DNA of 46,370 bases from Erysipelotrichia bacterium (GTDB lineage Bacteria; Bacillota_I; Bacilli_A; Erysipelotrichales; Erysipelotrichaceae), in contig JAAZKG010000130.1 of NCBI GenBank assembly GCA_012799935.1, positions 1-46,370 on the forward strand, written 5' to 3'. Of this stretch, positions 36,333 to 46,370 are shown in pieces. The notes below the pieces were generated by a model. That model was not told where the DNA came from. It saw only the letters and a program-made list of their open reading frames with translations, and searched no databases. How positions within the stretch are numbered: the stretch's first letter is position 1; each line of letters opens with the position of its first letter. The position numbers were made by a program, and so were the translations under genes.

Positions 36333-37193
36333 TTTAAAGATTGTACGTTTTATTTTTTTTAATCCTCGATAAACTAATGAAAAAGACATAGTTTTTAAAT
36401 ACTCAAGTATATATCCTTGTTTTATTTTGATATTCCAATAATGTTTTGAAGTTTTATTAATATACTTATAATCCCACGGTTTTCTTGGCCCTGAATAATG
36501 TAATATACAGATATCTGCTAAATCCTTTTCTTCAATAAAATTATCATTAGTTAATTGATAATTATATTTTTTTGGGTTTTCATATTTTACTTTAAATTGA
36601 TATAAATAATTTAAAATATCTTGATCAACATACATGACTTTATCTTTCATTCTATTACATACTTCTACTATTTCTTCTTCTGTAGTTTCCGCTCTTAACT
36701 TTGTTAAGTTAAATAGACTTACACCAGAATTAAAATATGTATGCTCTTGAGAAATCTTCATCGCTTGTTTTATTTTATGCACATCTTCTCTATCATGATT
36801 AACATCTGCACAAACAATGAGTAATTTTTCTTCGAAATCTTGATAATAAAATTCAGTTATATCATTAAGAATTATTATATCTGCATCTAACCATAATACC
36901 CTATCAACAGTTTTAGGCAACAAAAATTGTGCCAACAATCTATAAATGGCTTCTATACTAAAATGTAAATATATTGGCAAATCATCTAGCGAAGTCTTTT
37001 TTACATCTATTTCGATTAAATTGAAATTACATTTTTCTTTTAAATATTTTTTCAACCTTAATACATCTTTTTCCCTTAAAGAATGATTCATTAAATATAC
37101 CGTAACCATTTCTTTTACATTTAGCGATAAAGAAAGTAACATTGTTTGCACTTTATCTACATAAGTCTTGTTTACTGAAATAAGTATGTTCAT
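36330..37193 (-). CDS. Glycosyltransferase family 8 (copy 1)
   Basis: VDRVLWLDADIIILNDI DxD motif; GPRKPWDYK; HYFNSG region. Confidence 0.9.
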   Translation of the reverse strand: MNILISVNKTYVDKVQTMLLSLSLNVKEMVTVYLMNHSLREKDVLRLKKYLKEKCNFNLIEIDVKKTSLDDLPIYLHFSIEAIYRLLAQFLLPKTVDRVLWLDADIIILNDITEFYYQDFEEKLLIVCADVNHDREDVHKIKQAMKISQEHTYFNSGVSLFNLTKLRAETTEEEIVEVCNRMKDKVMYVDQDILNYLYQFKVKYENPKKYNYQLTNDNFIEEKDLADICILHYSGPRKPWDYKYINKTSKHYWNIKIKQGYILEYLKTMSFSLVYRGLKKIKRTIFK

Positions 37194-37242
37194 ATTTTTT
37201 TTTACCTTTATATTTTATTGCAAGTGATTATAACACAATTAA

Positions 37243-38118
37243 TCATGTTCTTGCTTGTTTTAAATATATTCTTTTAACTTTCATAAATATTTTATAAACT
37301 GCTGCGATAGTTATTATTTTAAAATATTCTATACCACAACCTTGCTTTATTTTAATATTCCAATAATATTTTGAAGTTTTATTAAATTGTTTGTAGTCCC
37401 AAGGTTTGTTTGGCCCTGAATAATGAAGAATATGAATATCTTCTAAATCCTTTTTTTCAATTAAAGGATCATTAGTTAATTGATAATTATATTTCTTTGG
37501 GTTTTCATATTTTACTTTACATTGATATAGATAATTTAAAATATCTTGGTCCATAAAAACAACTTTAGATTTAAGTTTTTGACATGTATTTAAAATCTCT
37601 TGTTTAGTAGTTTCTTTTCTCAATTTTTCTAAATTAAATAAAATTATTCCTGCATTAAAATAAAGATGATTTTGTGATATTCCAATTTCTTTTTTAACAT
37701 TTAATATATCTTGCCTATTATGATTAACATCTGCACAAGCAATAAGTAATTGTTCATCAAAATCTTGATTATAAAAATCAGTTATGTCTTTAAATATGAT
37801 AACATCTGCATCCAACCATAAAATTCTATCAACCGTATCTGGCAATAAAAATTGCGCCAGCAAACGATAGTAAGTTTCTATGCTTAAATGAAGATACACA
37901 GGAAAACTATCTAATGCTGTTTTTTTTACATCTATTTCAATTAGATTAAAATTACATTTTTCTTTTAAATATTCTTTTAAACTTATTACATCTTGCCCAT
38001 CTAAAGAATGATTCATTAAATATACCGTAACATTTGAGTTTGTGAATAATGATAAAGAGAATAATGCTGTTTTTATTTGGTTTAAATATTTATTATTTAC
38101 AGAAATTAGTATGTTCAT
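37243..38118 (-). CDS. Glycosyltransferase family 8 (copy 2)
   Basis: VDRILWLDADVIIFKDI; YFNAGIILFNL; GPNKPWDYK; close paralog of 36330..37193. Confidence 0.9.
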   Translation of the reverse strand: MNILISVNNKYLNQIKTALFSLSLFTNSNVTVYLMNHSLDGQDVISLKEYLKEKCNFNLIEIDVKKTALDSFPVYLHLSIETYYRLLAQFLLPDTVDRILWLDADVIIFKDITDFYNQDFDEQLLIACADVNHNRQDILNVKKEIGISQNHLYFNAGIILFNLEKLRKETTKQEILNTCQKLKSKVVFMDQDILNYLYQCKVKYENPKKYNYQLTNDPLIEKKDLEDIHILHYSGPNKPWDYKQFNKTSKYYWNIKIKQGCGIEYFKIITIAAVYKIFMKVKRIYLKQART

Positions 38119-38243
38119 TTATATTTCCCCTCATTTACCGCTTTCATTTTACTATATATTAAATTAACAATACATTCGTTTTTTAGTTTTTTTATAGAAT
38201 ATACCCTAAAAAATATTAAAAAATTATAACTAGTTATTCTCAC

Positions 38244-38286
38244 AAAAAAGACTACCCATCTTTCTAAACAAGTAGGTGGATAGTCT
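38244..38286 (-). terminator. Terminator after ABC operon
   Basis: minus strand AGACTATCCACCT...AGATGGGTAGTCTTTTTT. Confidence 0.65.
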
Positions 38287-38295
38287 ATAACTTTT

Positions 38296-39201
38296 CTAAA
38301 TATCTTTTTTCTTAATTATCACAAATGACAAAATATAGCTTACTAAAGCCAGCAATGAATAAAATATCATTACAACTGTTGTTGATAAATAGTTATTAGC
38401 TAACAGAATTCTTCCGCCCCATTCTTGACGTATTACATCTGGATCCAACCTATAATCAGTAAACAAATTGGTTAAATAACCTATAAGTCTATTTGGTTTA
38501 ATAGGGCTTACTAAATCAACAAAAAATTTGAAAATTAAGCCAAAATGATAGTTCAAATCCACATAGTTCAATATAGTTGGAGTTGAACCTTCTCTAACCT
38601 GTGTCATAACTCTTTGAAGTGGTAAAAACCCAAGTGCAATTACTACTATTGTTAACAGTGGTAACATCGCACTAATTTTTCTTTTAAAGATACAGCTTAA
38701 AAAAGTTGATACTGCGGTGAAAAACAAGATAATCACAACACCATATAAGAAATATGCTGGTAAATAAGATACCATTTCTTTAATAATATTCCCATCAATA
38801 GCACCAGCAATAATTACTGTTGAAAAATATGATAACAATGATATGACCAACAATATAACTTCTCCTACTATAACTCCAAGTATTTTACCTGCTAAAATCT
38901 GAGTTCTTGAATTTGGTTTGGCAGCTAAAAGTTTAAATGTGCCCTCATGTACTTCACTGGCAATAAGCCCTGTTGCATTGGAAATTGTTGATACCATTAA
39001 TAAGAAACCAGTAATAACAAAATATACTAATAAATGCTGTAGCATAAGCACATTTTCTAAAACAACTTGATAAGCACCAATAGTGTTAGTTTTATTAGTA
39101 GAAACAACTATTACTCCTACTGTAACGCTAATTAAAATACTTACAATTAAACTCACTTTTTTTATTGTTGTTTCTAAAGTTCTTGAAAATATATGTTTCA
39201 T
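38296..39201 (-). CDS. ABC-2 type transporter permease
   Basis: Six TM-like segments; TGLIASEVHEGTFKLLAAKPNSRTQILAGKILG. Confidence 0.85.
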   Translation of the reverse strand: MKHIFSRTLETTIKKVSLIVSILISVTVGVIVVSTNKTNTIGAYQVVLENVLMLQHLLVYFVITGFLLMVSTISNATGLIASEVHEGTFKLLAAKPNSRTQILAGKILGVIVGEVILLVISLLSYFSTVIIAGAIDGNIIKEMVSYLPAYFLYGVVIILFFTAVSTFLSCIFKRKISAMLPLLTIVVIALGFLPLQRVMTQVREGSTPTILNYVDLNYHFGLIFKFFVDLVSPIKPNRLIGYLTNLFTDYRLDPDVIRQEWGGRILLANNYLSTTVVMIFYSLLALVSYILSFVIIKKKDI

Positions 39202-40118
39202 TTATTTTCTCCTTCAAGCGCTTGCTTATACAATAAATCTAATGATAATACTTCTTCGTGTAAAACATTCAAAATTAAATCATTTTCAAAAATTACTTTA
39301 ACAACTTCTTTTTTCAAAATACTAACATCACTAGTCATGATTCTGATTGAATCTTTTGACTTTTCAACATCATATTTGTTTTCTAGTTTTTCAAGTAATA
39401 AGTCATTATTGTTACAACTTACAACTAGGATACCCTGTTTAAATTTTTCTTGAGCAGTAACAATATCTTCATCCATTATTAGTTTGCCATGGTTAATCAT
39501 AACAACATGATCAATAACAGTTTCTAGTTCAGTAAGAACATGCGAACTAATTAAAACTGTTAATTTTCTTTCTTGAACCATTTTTCTTACAGTGTCTAGT
39601 ATTTCCATTCTACTGCTTGGGTCTAAGTTAGCGGTTGGTTCATCCAATAACAGAATCTGAGGGTCATGAATCATGGCTTGAGCTAATGAAACTTTCTTTT
39701 TCATACCTGTAGAAAATTTAGAAACTTTCTTATAAGCATGTTCAACTAAATCATATTGTTTAATTAAACTCATCGCTTTTTCCATCGCCTCTTCATTAGA
39801 TAATCCGCCTAAAGTTCCCATATACCATAAGTATTCGACACAACTCATATCATCATAGAAACTAGTGAATTCTGGTGAATAACCTAAAATTTTCAAGGCT
39901 TGTTCACTACCCAACTGATGACCCATTACATTTCCTGTCCCTTCAGTTGGCTGTAAAGATCCCATTATCATTGCCATAGTGGTAGATTTACCAGCACCAT
40001 TTGGCCCTACAATTCCATATACCTTTCCTGGAAGCAGTTGAAGACTAAAATTGTCTACCGCTGTAAACTTACCAAATCTTTTGGTCAAGTTATTTAATTC
40101 AATACAATATTCACTCAT
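39198..40118 (-). CDS. ABC transporter ATPase
   Basis: GPNGAGKSTTMAMIMG, FSTGMKKKVSLAQAMIHDPQILLLDEPTANLDPSSR. Confidence 0.95.
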   Translation of the reverse strand: MSEYCIELNNLTKRFGKFTAVDNFSLQLLPGKVYGIVGPNGAGKSTTMAMIMGSLQPTEGTGNVMGHQLGSEQALKILGYSPEFTSFYDDMSCVEYLWYMGTLGGLSNEEAMEKAMSLIKQYDLVEHAYKKVSKFSTGMKKKVSLAQAMIHDPQILLLDEPTANLDPSSRMEILDTVRKMVQERKLTVLISSHVLTELETVIDHVVMINHGKLIMDEDIVTAQEKFKQGILVVSCNNNDLLLEKLENKYDVEKSKDSIRIMTSDVSILKKEVVKVIFENDLILNVLHEEVLSLDLLYKQALEGENK

Positions 40119-43100
40119 TATTTTAGTCCCCCCTTACTTTTCCTTTTAACATATGTTTTTCTATAAAGGTTTAATGTAAAGCCAATAATAATTGCTATAG
40201 CAGCAAGCCCAACAATATACCCTCTATTGCTTTTTTGTCTCGATACTATAACTTCAAAACTAGCTTTTGCACTTTTTCCTTGACCATCATTTAATTCCAA
40301 AGTAATTATATGTTTTCCTTCAGTCAACTTTAAATCATATTGCTTCTCTTGAGTTACTGTGATTAAGGTATTGTTGTCATAAATTGCAGTAACTGCATAA
40401 GGAAGTTGTGTGACCCATTCTATGTGGATAATGTGTTCATCTATATATTCATCAAATTTAGTAGTAATTTCAAATGATTCTCCAATATCAAGAGTATAAA
40501 CTTCACCTTCAGCATTGCTGGCAATAATCATATTATCATTAATAAGAACAAATTTATCTGCTATTAATTTATAATTGGCAATATCTTTAAACTCCTCTAA
40601 ATCAATTAGCATCATGACTTGAGCCCCTTTGATGAAAATATATTTATCAGTATTATCAACATCATAATAATTTTCAGGCCAATCTTTTAGTGATAATCTA
40701 GACTCTTCTAAAAGTTCAAAATTACTTGCATCATAAACCATTAATGAATTTATTTGTTCCCATGTTTCTGGATCATTATAAAATTTCAATATCGCAAAAT
40801 CATTTAATCCATCACCACTGAAATCTTTAACTGCTATTAATCCAGTATCAGGCATTTTTTCCACAATAAATGGAACAATGTATTCTGGATGATAACCATA
40901 ATCTTCTTTTATCTCTATATTGTTATATTCATATCTGTTAATCCAAGTTAAATCTTCTCCAGTTTTACCATCAACAATAACATAAGTTCCCCAATAATAA
41001 GTTGCATGATAAATCTCATTATAACCATCATTATTTAAGTCAATATCTAACAAACTGAAAGATTCATAATCCTTTACTCCATCAGTACATAACGAGTACA
41101 TTTTCTTTAGTGTCTTACCATCATGAACATCGAATATTTGGTTCCCTTGAGCATTTTTGTTAATTAAGACAAACTCTTTGATTCCATCATTATTGATATC
41201 ATCAAAAACAGTACCATAAGTCATGTTCATATATTCCTTTTTTAAAGAAAGTGAAGCACTTTGCTTTTTATATTCAACATTGTAAGTAGAATATATCTTT
41301 GAAATCCATAATTCAACCTTTGAATCACTGATTGAAATATAGTCAACAAAACCATCTTTATTAATGTCGCCGACTTCATAAGAATAACCTTTTGTATCAT
41401 AATTGTTGTTAATTGACCCTTTTATAGACCAGCTGTTTGAAGCAACAATTCCTTCAGGAATTAATAACTCTTTTTTCTTATCACCGTTTAAATCTTTTAT
41501 AAGTTCAACTTCTTTTGATGAAGAATAAACTTTGTATTTTCTTCCTTTTTCATCATAGCCATCGTATAAGAAGATTTTTTTGTTAGCTAATACTTTTCCA
41601 TCAGTTCCATTAATAATGATGAAATTGCTGTATTTTGGCTCATCCTTGTCGTTATAACTAACTACGATTCCAATGACATCCTCAACACCATCCATGTTAA
41701 AATCATCATATTTTAATAATTCAAAGCCATGATTTTTTTCTTTAATATCTAAATCATAAGACCAAATCATAGTTTCCATATCAACTTGATATTTTTCAAT
41801 ACGATTAGTTTTTCCATTTACTTTGTAAGACAAGATAATATAATCATCTCTAATTAATTCTAAATTAGCAAAAACACTATCATATAAATAAGTTATTGAA
41901 CCAAAGTTCTTATTCATACTAATTGCACCTGTTGAAAATATCTCTAGAAGATATCCGTTGTTTTCATCGTATTTTAAACTATATTTGCTAGTTGATTGTA
42001 AAGCATCAATAGTTATATCTTTTTGCAATAGTTGATTTCCTTGATAATCAAAGACATTTACTCTTAGCCTTTTCTCTTCAGAAGCAAAAACTGTTGTTAC
42101 AACATCTTTTACTTCTCCATCTACTTCATACTTTGCAAAGACTGCCTTACTATATTTGATTGCTGCTACATTTCCTCCAAAAAATACAATGCTACTATCT
42201 TCTTTATTGAAAAGAGCATACATTGAAGGATAAGGGCCATATAAATCTTGAGCTAGCGCTTCGTCATCTAAAAAATAACAAGAAATAAGCAGATGTGTTT
42301 TACTATCATCTATTACTTTATATCCTCTAAATTGTCCTTTAAAAATACCTACTGGATCGTATACTGGTTTATTATTAGCCCATCCATAACTATCTGAGAT
42401 AATATTTATAAAGTCTTCCTCTAAAATTAATCCAATCGGCATATTTTCAAAACTATTATTTTCAAAATCATAAAAATATATGTAGCCATCTTCACTTAAG
42501 ACATATAATTGATTGCCATCATAATAAATGTCAAATAAACTCATCTGAGCATCAAATGAATACTCTTTATTGTATCTTAATGTCACATGGTGTTTGTTGG
42601 TTATTGTCTGTATTTCAATCAGTTCACCTGTTTCAAAGTCAACAATTCCAAATTGTCCTAATTGATCAATGAAGTAGACTTTACCATTAACGACCTCATA
42701 ATCCCAGATGTTATCTTTATTTTCATATTCATAAATTACTGAACAATCTTGAGGATTAAGATTTATAAGTTTGTAATCATATAAAACCATCACTTTATCT
42801 TCAACATAACGCATATCGTAGATATAAGAATTGCTTTTGATATTACCCAAATTTTCATTTGATTCTAAATGTGTAAACCTTGTTGAAGAAATTACACTAC
42901 CGTCTTTAGAACTGACCACAAATAACTGGTCATTAAATTGTGCTACTTCTTCAAACACTAAAAAATCATTGTTTCCATCTTTATCGACATCATTAATAAT
43001 GATGAGTTTTAAAACTGGAAACTCTGTTTGAAAATGAATTTTTCCATTTTCGTTAATAATGTCTATTCCATTAACACCGTAATAGACTTTTGAAGTCAAT

Positions 43101-43243
43101 CCGTTGTAGATCATTTCATAACTCACGCCTACATTATCGATTTGTCCTTCGCTTCCTAACTTTTCGATACTTTTCGCATTTAAAAAATAAATGTTAGATA
43201 AAATAATCAAAGCTGTTAGGATAATAGAAAACAGTTTTTTCAT
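40118..43243 (-). CDS. Large membrane-anchored extracytoplasmic protein with FG-GAP/VCBS-like calcium-binding repeats
   Basis: Signal peptide, C-terminal TM plus basic tail; repeated DxDxDG motifs: DVDKDGNNDFLVF, DFNMDGVEDVIGI, DLNGDKKKELLI, DINKDGFVDYISI, DINNDGIKEFVLI, DLNNDGYNEIY, DFSGDGLNDFAIL. Confidence 0.75.
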   Translation of the reverse strand: MKKLFSIILTALIILSNIYFLNAKSIEKLGSEGQIDNVGVSYEMIYNGLTSKVYYGVNGIDIINENGKIHFQTEFPVLKLIIINDVDKDGNNDFLVFEEVAQFNDQLFVVSSKDGSVISSTRFTHLESNENLGNIKSNSYIYDMRYVEDKVMVLYDYKLINLNPQDCSVIYEYENKDNIWDYEVVNGKVYFIDQLGQFGIVDFETGELIEIQTITNKHHVTLRYNKEYSFDAQMSLFDIYYDGNQLYVLSEDGYIYFYDFENNSFENMPIGLILEEDFINIISDSYGWANNKPVYDPVGIFKGQFRGYKVIDDSKTHLLISCYFLDDEALAQDLYGPYPSMYALFNKEDSSIVFFGGNVAAIKYSKAVFAKYEVDGEVKDVVTTVFASEEKRLRVNVFDYQGNQLLQKDITIDALQSTSKYSLKYDENNGYLLEIFSTGAISMNKNFGSITYLYDSVFANLELIRDDYIILSYKVNGKTNRIEKYQVDMETMIWSYDLDIKEKNHGFELLKYDDFNMDGVEDVIGIVVSYNDKDEPKYSNFIIINGTDGKVLANKKIFLYDGYDEKGRKYKVYSSSKEVELIKDLNGDKKKELLIPEGIVASNSWSIKGSINNNYDTKGYSYEVGDINKDGFVDYISISDSKVELWISKIYSTYNVEYKKQSASLSLKKEYMNMTYGTVFDDINNDGIKEFVLINKNAQGNQIFDVHDGKTLKKMYSLCTDGVKDYESFSLLDIDLNNDGYNEIYHATYYWGTYVIVDGKTGEDLTWINRYEYNNIEIKEDYGYHPEYIVPFIVEKMPDTGLIAVKDFSGDGLNDFAILKFYNDPETWEQINSLMVYDASNFELLEESRLSLKDWPENYYDVDNTDKYIFIKGAQVMMLIDLEEFKDIANYKLIADKFVLINDNMIIASNAEGEVYTLDIGESFEITTKFDEYIDEHIIHIEWVTQLPYAVTAIYDNNTLITVTQEKQYDLKLTEGKHIITLELNDGQGKSAKASFEVIVSRQKSNRGYIVGLAAIAIIIGFTLNLYRKTYVKRKSKGGLK

Positions 43244-43303
43244 AACTACCTCCTGTTTTATATACTTCTATAATGCACCTTTGCGTTATAGTTGTAAACT
43301 CAT

Positions 43304-44311
43304 TTATTTTTCCTCAAAAAAAGAATAGTCTTCATTTTCTAAAGCAAATATATATTTTTCCATCAGATTTTTTAAATCTTCATACTTATTTATTTTGTTA
43401 ATTTTAACTTTAACCTTGTTTGAATTTGCTAGACCGTTAATATACCAGCAAGCATGACCTCTCATTATTTTGATACCTATTTTTTCCCCTTTGAATTTAA
43501 CTAGTTCTCTAGCATGATATAAACATTGCTCTATTTTTTCTAAATATGTTGCTTCTTCAACAATCTTACCTGTTTTTTCATATTCAACTAATTGTTTTAT
43601 TAGCCAAGGATTACCCAGACATCCTCTAGCAACCATAACAAAATCGCAATTGGTTTGTTTTCTTATTTCAATATAATCTTCTAAAGTTCTTACATCACCA
43701 TTACCGATTACAGGTACTTTGACAACTTCTTTTACCTGTTTTATTAAATTCCAATTAGAATATCCTGAATAATAATCACTTCTGGTTCTTGGATGAACAG
43801 CGATAGCACTTACTCCAGCTTTCTCCATCAATAAAGCCATTTCTACCACGTTTATTTGTTGATGATTCCAGCCTGCTCTTAATTTAACTGTCACTGGTTT
43901 TTTTACACTATCAACAATAGCTTTTACCATTTTATAAGCATGTTCAGGCATTTGCATTAGAGCACTTCCAGCTTTACTTTTACATACCTTAGGAACTGGA
44001 CAACCCATATTGATATCAATAATGTCACAATTTGTTTCTTTATCTAAATAAATAGCTGCTTGAACCATAGTTTCGATATCATGACCAAATAACTGTAAAG
44101 CTAATGGTTTTTCCTCTGGTTCAACGACACACATTTTTAAAGTTTTCTTGTTTTTAAAACAAATAGCTTTATCAGATATCATTTCAGAGTATATTAAAGA
44201 GGCACCAAACTTCTTGATGACTGTTCTAAAAGAATTATTACTAATGCCTGCCATTGGACCAACAATAACTCTATTATCTAATATTACATTTCCTATTTTT
44301 AGTTGCTGCAT
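43304..44311 (-). CDS. dusB: tRNA-dihydrouridine synthase
   Basis: VGPMAGISNNSFRTVIKKFGA, DINMGCPVPKVCKSKAGSALM, KLRAGWN, GNGDV, VMVARGCLGNPWL. Confidence 0.93.
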   Translation of the reverse strand: MQQLKIGNVILDNRVIVGPMAGISNNSFRTVIKKFGASLIYSEMISDKAICFKNKKTLKMCVVEPEEKPLALQLFGHDIETMVQAAIYLDKETNCDIIDINMGCPVPKVCKSKAGSALMQMPEHAYKMVKAIVDSVKKPVTVKLRAGWNHQQINVVEMALLMEKAGVSAIAVHPRTRSDYYSGYSNWNLIKQVKEVVKVPVIGNGDVRTLEDYIEIRKQTNCDFVMVARGCLGNPWLIKQLVEYEKTGKIVEEATYLEKIEQCLYHARELVKFKGEKIGIKIMRGHACWYINGLANSNKVKVKINKINKYEDLKNLMEKYIFALENEDYSFFEEK

Positions 44312-44316
44312 AAATC

Positions 44317-45231
44317 TTAAGCTTTACCAGCTACCTCTTTTTGTTGTTTTTCACAAGCCATTTGTGCCTTTACATAACCTTGTAAAGTTTTTTCATCATA
44401 ATAATATCTAGTATTACAAAACTTACAAATTACTTCACAACCATGATCTTCATCAATCATTACTTGCAAATCTTCTTTTGGTAGTTTGCTTAAAACAATG
44501 GCAAACTTGCCTTTATTACATTCACATTTAAAACCTAATTCTTGGGTAGCAAGTTCTTGATAGTCGTCAAAAATAGCTTTCACTATTTCTGTAGGATCTT
44601 TCATCTCATCAATAATCTGCGATATTGGTTTTAAATGAGCTACAATTTCCTCAACAATTTGAACATCTTTCTCGGTTGCTGATGGCATCATTTGTATTAC
44701 CAATGCTCCAGCAGCTTTAATTGAATAGTCTTTATCAACTAAAACTCCTACACTTACTACCGAAGGGGTTTGTTCACTTTTCATATAATAATAGGCAAAA
44801 TCATCACCTATTTCACCTGTTTGAAGTGGCACTTCTGAAATAAACGGTCTTTTCATGCTCATATCTTTAATAACCCTTAATACTCCATTAGTACCAACAG
44901 CCTTTCCAACATCTAGTTTTTGAGGATTATCATCTTTAGCTAACTCTACTTTTGGATTAGTTACAAAACCTCTAACTGTACCGTCGTAATAAGCATCTAC
45001 AACCATATTTCCTAAAGGTCCATTACCATCTATTTGGATTTCTATCTTCTCTTTTTTATCTTTTAACATTGTTCCCATAATACAGCCAACCGAAAGTGTT
45101 CTGCCTAATGCTGCAGCTGCAGTTGGTAAACAATTGTGTCTTTCTACTGCTTCCTGGACTAATTTTGTTGTACAACAACAAAATACTCTGACATTTCCAT
45201 TTAATGCTGTTCCTCGTGATAATATATCCAT
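44317..45231 (-). CDS. hslO: Redox-regulated chaperone Hsp33
   Basis: C-terminal CECN...CKFC zinc-site pattern, HPxxLGRTLSVGCIMGTMLK, ADVSV-type substrate region. Confidence 0.93.
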   Translation of the reverse strand: MDILSRGTALNGNVRVFCCCTTKLVQEAVERHNCLPTAAAALGRTLSVGCIMGTMLKDKKEKIEIQIDGNGPLGNMVVDAYYDGTVRGFVTNPKVELAKDDNPQKLDVGKAVGTNGVLRVIKDMSMKRPFISEVPLQTGEIGDDFAYYYMKSEQTPSVVSVGVLVDKDYSIKAAGALVIQMMPSATEKDVQIVEEIVAHLKPISQIIDEMKDPTEIVKAIFDDYQELATQELGFKCECNKGKFAIVLSKLPKEDLQVMIDEDHGCEVICKFCNTRYYYDEKTLQGYVKAQMACEKQQKEVAGKA

Positions 45232-45250
45232 CTTTACTCCTTTCGATTAA

Positions 45251-45272
45251 ACAGCTGACAATTGCCAGCTGT
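45251..45272 (-). other. ftsH-hslO intercistronic near-palindrome
   Basis: ACAGCTGACAATTGCCAGCTGT. Confidence 0.5.
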
Positions 45273-45276
45273 ATTA

Positions 45277-46370
45277 TTAGTTTTCAATTTCTTGTTTTTC
45301 TTCAATTTGCTCTACTGGAGCATCTTTTGTTCCGTATTTGACAATATTATCTAAATCTTCTTTAGTCAATGTTTCATGTTCTAATAAGGCATCAACAATA
45401 TCATCTAATTCCTTGCGGTGTTTACCAATGATTTCTTGAGCTTGTTTATAAGCTTTATCGACAATCTTTCTTACTTCCTCATCAATTTCAGTAGCCACTT
45501 TTTCTGAATTGCTCTTGTTAGTTGTATAATCTCTTCCTAGGAAAACATTTCCATCTTCTCTTGAATATTGAATTGGTCCTAAAGAAGACATGCCAAATGA
45601 ACTAACCATAGCTTGAGCAATTTTTGTTGCTCTTTCAATATCATTAGTAGCACCAGTTGAAATTTCATTAAGCACTAATTCTTCAGCTACTCTACCACCT
45701 AAAAGGCCGCAAATTTGAGCTTCTAGTTCACTTTTAGTTGATAGCATCGTATCTTCTTTTGGTGTCATCAAGTTGTAACCACCAGCATCACCACGAGGGA
45801 TAATAGTAACCTTCTGAACTATATTAGCTGCTTCTAAGAAAATACCGATAACTGCATGTCCTGCTTCATGAACGGCCACAAGTCTCTTTTCTTTTTCAGT
45901 ATACTTCCTACTCTTTTTAGCAGGTCCTGCTAGAGTTCTATCAACACCTTCATCTAAATCAATCATCTTGATTTTATCATGATTATTTCTTACAGCCATA
46001 ATTGCCGCTTCATTTAAGACATTTTCTAAATCAGCACCAGAAAATCCTGGCGTTCTAGCAGCTAAAGCATCTAAATCAATATCATCATCAAACTTTTTAT
46101 TTCTAGCATGTACTTCCAATATTGCTTTTCTACCTTTTTTATCTGGCATAGATACCGTGATTTGTCTATCAAATCTGCCTGGTCTTAATAGTGCAGGGTC
46201 CAAAACATCTGGTCTATTTGTCGCAGCAATAATAACAATACCCGCATTTTCACCAATACCATCCATTTCAACTAGTAATTGGTTAAGGGTTTGTTCTCTT
46301 TCATCGTTTCCGCCACCTAAACCAGCACCACGTTGTCTACCCACAGCATCAATTTCATCAATGAAGATGA
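45277..46370 (-). CDS. ftsH: ATP-dependent zinc metalloprotease FtsH (partial, N-terminus beyond window end)
   Basis: [16 protein letters not shown]..., [34 protein letters not shown] zinc motif. Confidence 0.97.
   Translation of the reverse strand, partial: IFIDEIDAVGRQRGAGLGGGNDEREQTLNQLLVEMDGIGENAGIVIIAATNRPDVLDPALLRPGRFDRQITVSMPDKKGRKAILEVHARNKKFDDDIDLDALAARTPGFSGADLENVLNEAAIMAVRNNHDKIKMIDLDEGVDRTLAGPAKKSRKYTEKEKRLVAVHEAGHAVIGIFLEAANIVQKVTIIPRGDAGGYNLMTPKEDTMLSTKSELEAQICGLLGGRVAEELVLNEISTGATNDIERATKIAQAMVSSFGMSSLGPIQYSREDGNVFLGRDYTTNKSNSEKVATEIDEEVRKIVDKAYKQAQEIIGKHRKELDDIVDALLEHETLTKEDLDNIVKYGTKDAPVEQIEEKQEIEN

Noticed and set aside
42831-43031. Plus-strand ORF inside the FG-GAP protein gene
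   Set aside because: Antisense to a long, well-supported ORF; no independent evidence

Overview
Low-GC Firmicutes chromosome segment. The left ~17.2 kb is the replication, regulation and integration end of a siphophage-type prophage, broken by the window's left edge. It runs from a tyrosine integrase abutting the 3' end of ssrA (tmRNA), through divergent CI/Cro-like regulators and an early replication module, to HNH endonuclease and portal genes. The replication module holds an SNF2-type helicase, VRR-NUC nuclease, an apparent fusion of a PD-(D/E)XK nuclease with a RecA-like recombinase, a DUF669-like protein, a small family-B DNA polymerase and a PrimPol-D5 helicase, then PcfK/PcfJ-like and ArpU-like genes. 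The right ~29 kb is host chromosome: ssrA, an FAD-dependent oxidoreductase, RhaD-like aldolase, dUTPase, a complete pstSCAB-phoU-phoB-phoR locus, a sugar isomerase-like gene, tandem SGNH hydrolases, gpsA, rnr, secG, smpB, a cyclophilin, an E2-like acyltransferase, tandem GT8 glycosyltransferases, an ABC-2 transporter with a large FG-GAP-like ectoprotein, dusB, hslO and ftsH (cut by the window end). Best leads: (1) a probable single-polypeptide exonuclease plus single-strand-annealing/RecA-like recombinase; (2) nine copies of TGTGACGA around an AT-rich core, a candidate phage origin; (3) a 6-nt, stop-containing interruption at the Walker A motif of the helicase; (4) no terminase genes between HNH and portal, where a structured, cos-like spacer sits instead. 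All calls come from reading the sequence and motif recognition; no database search was run.
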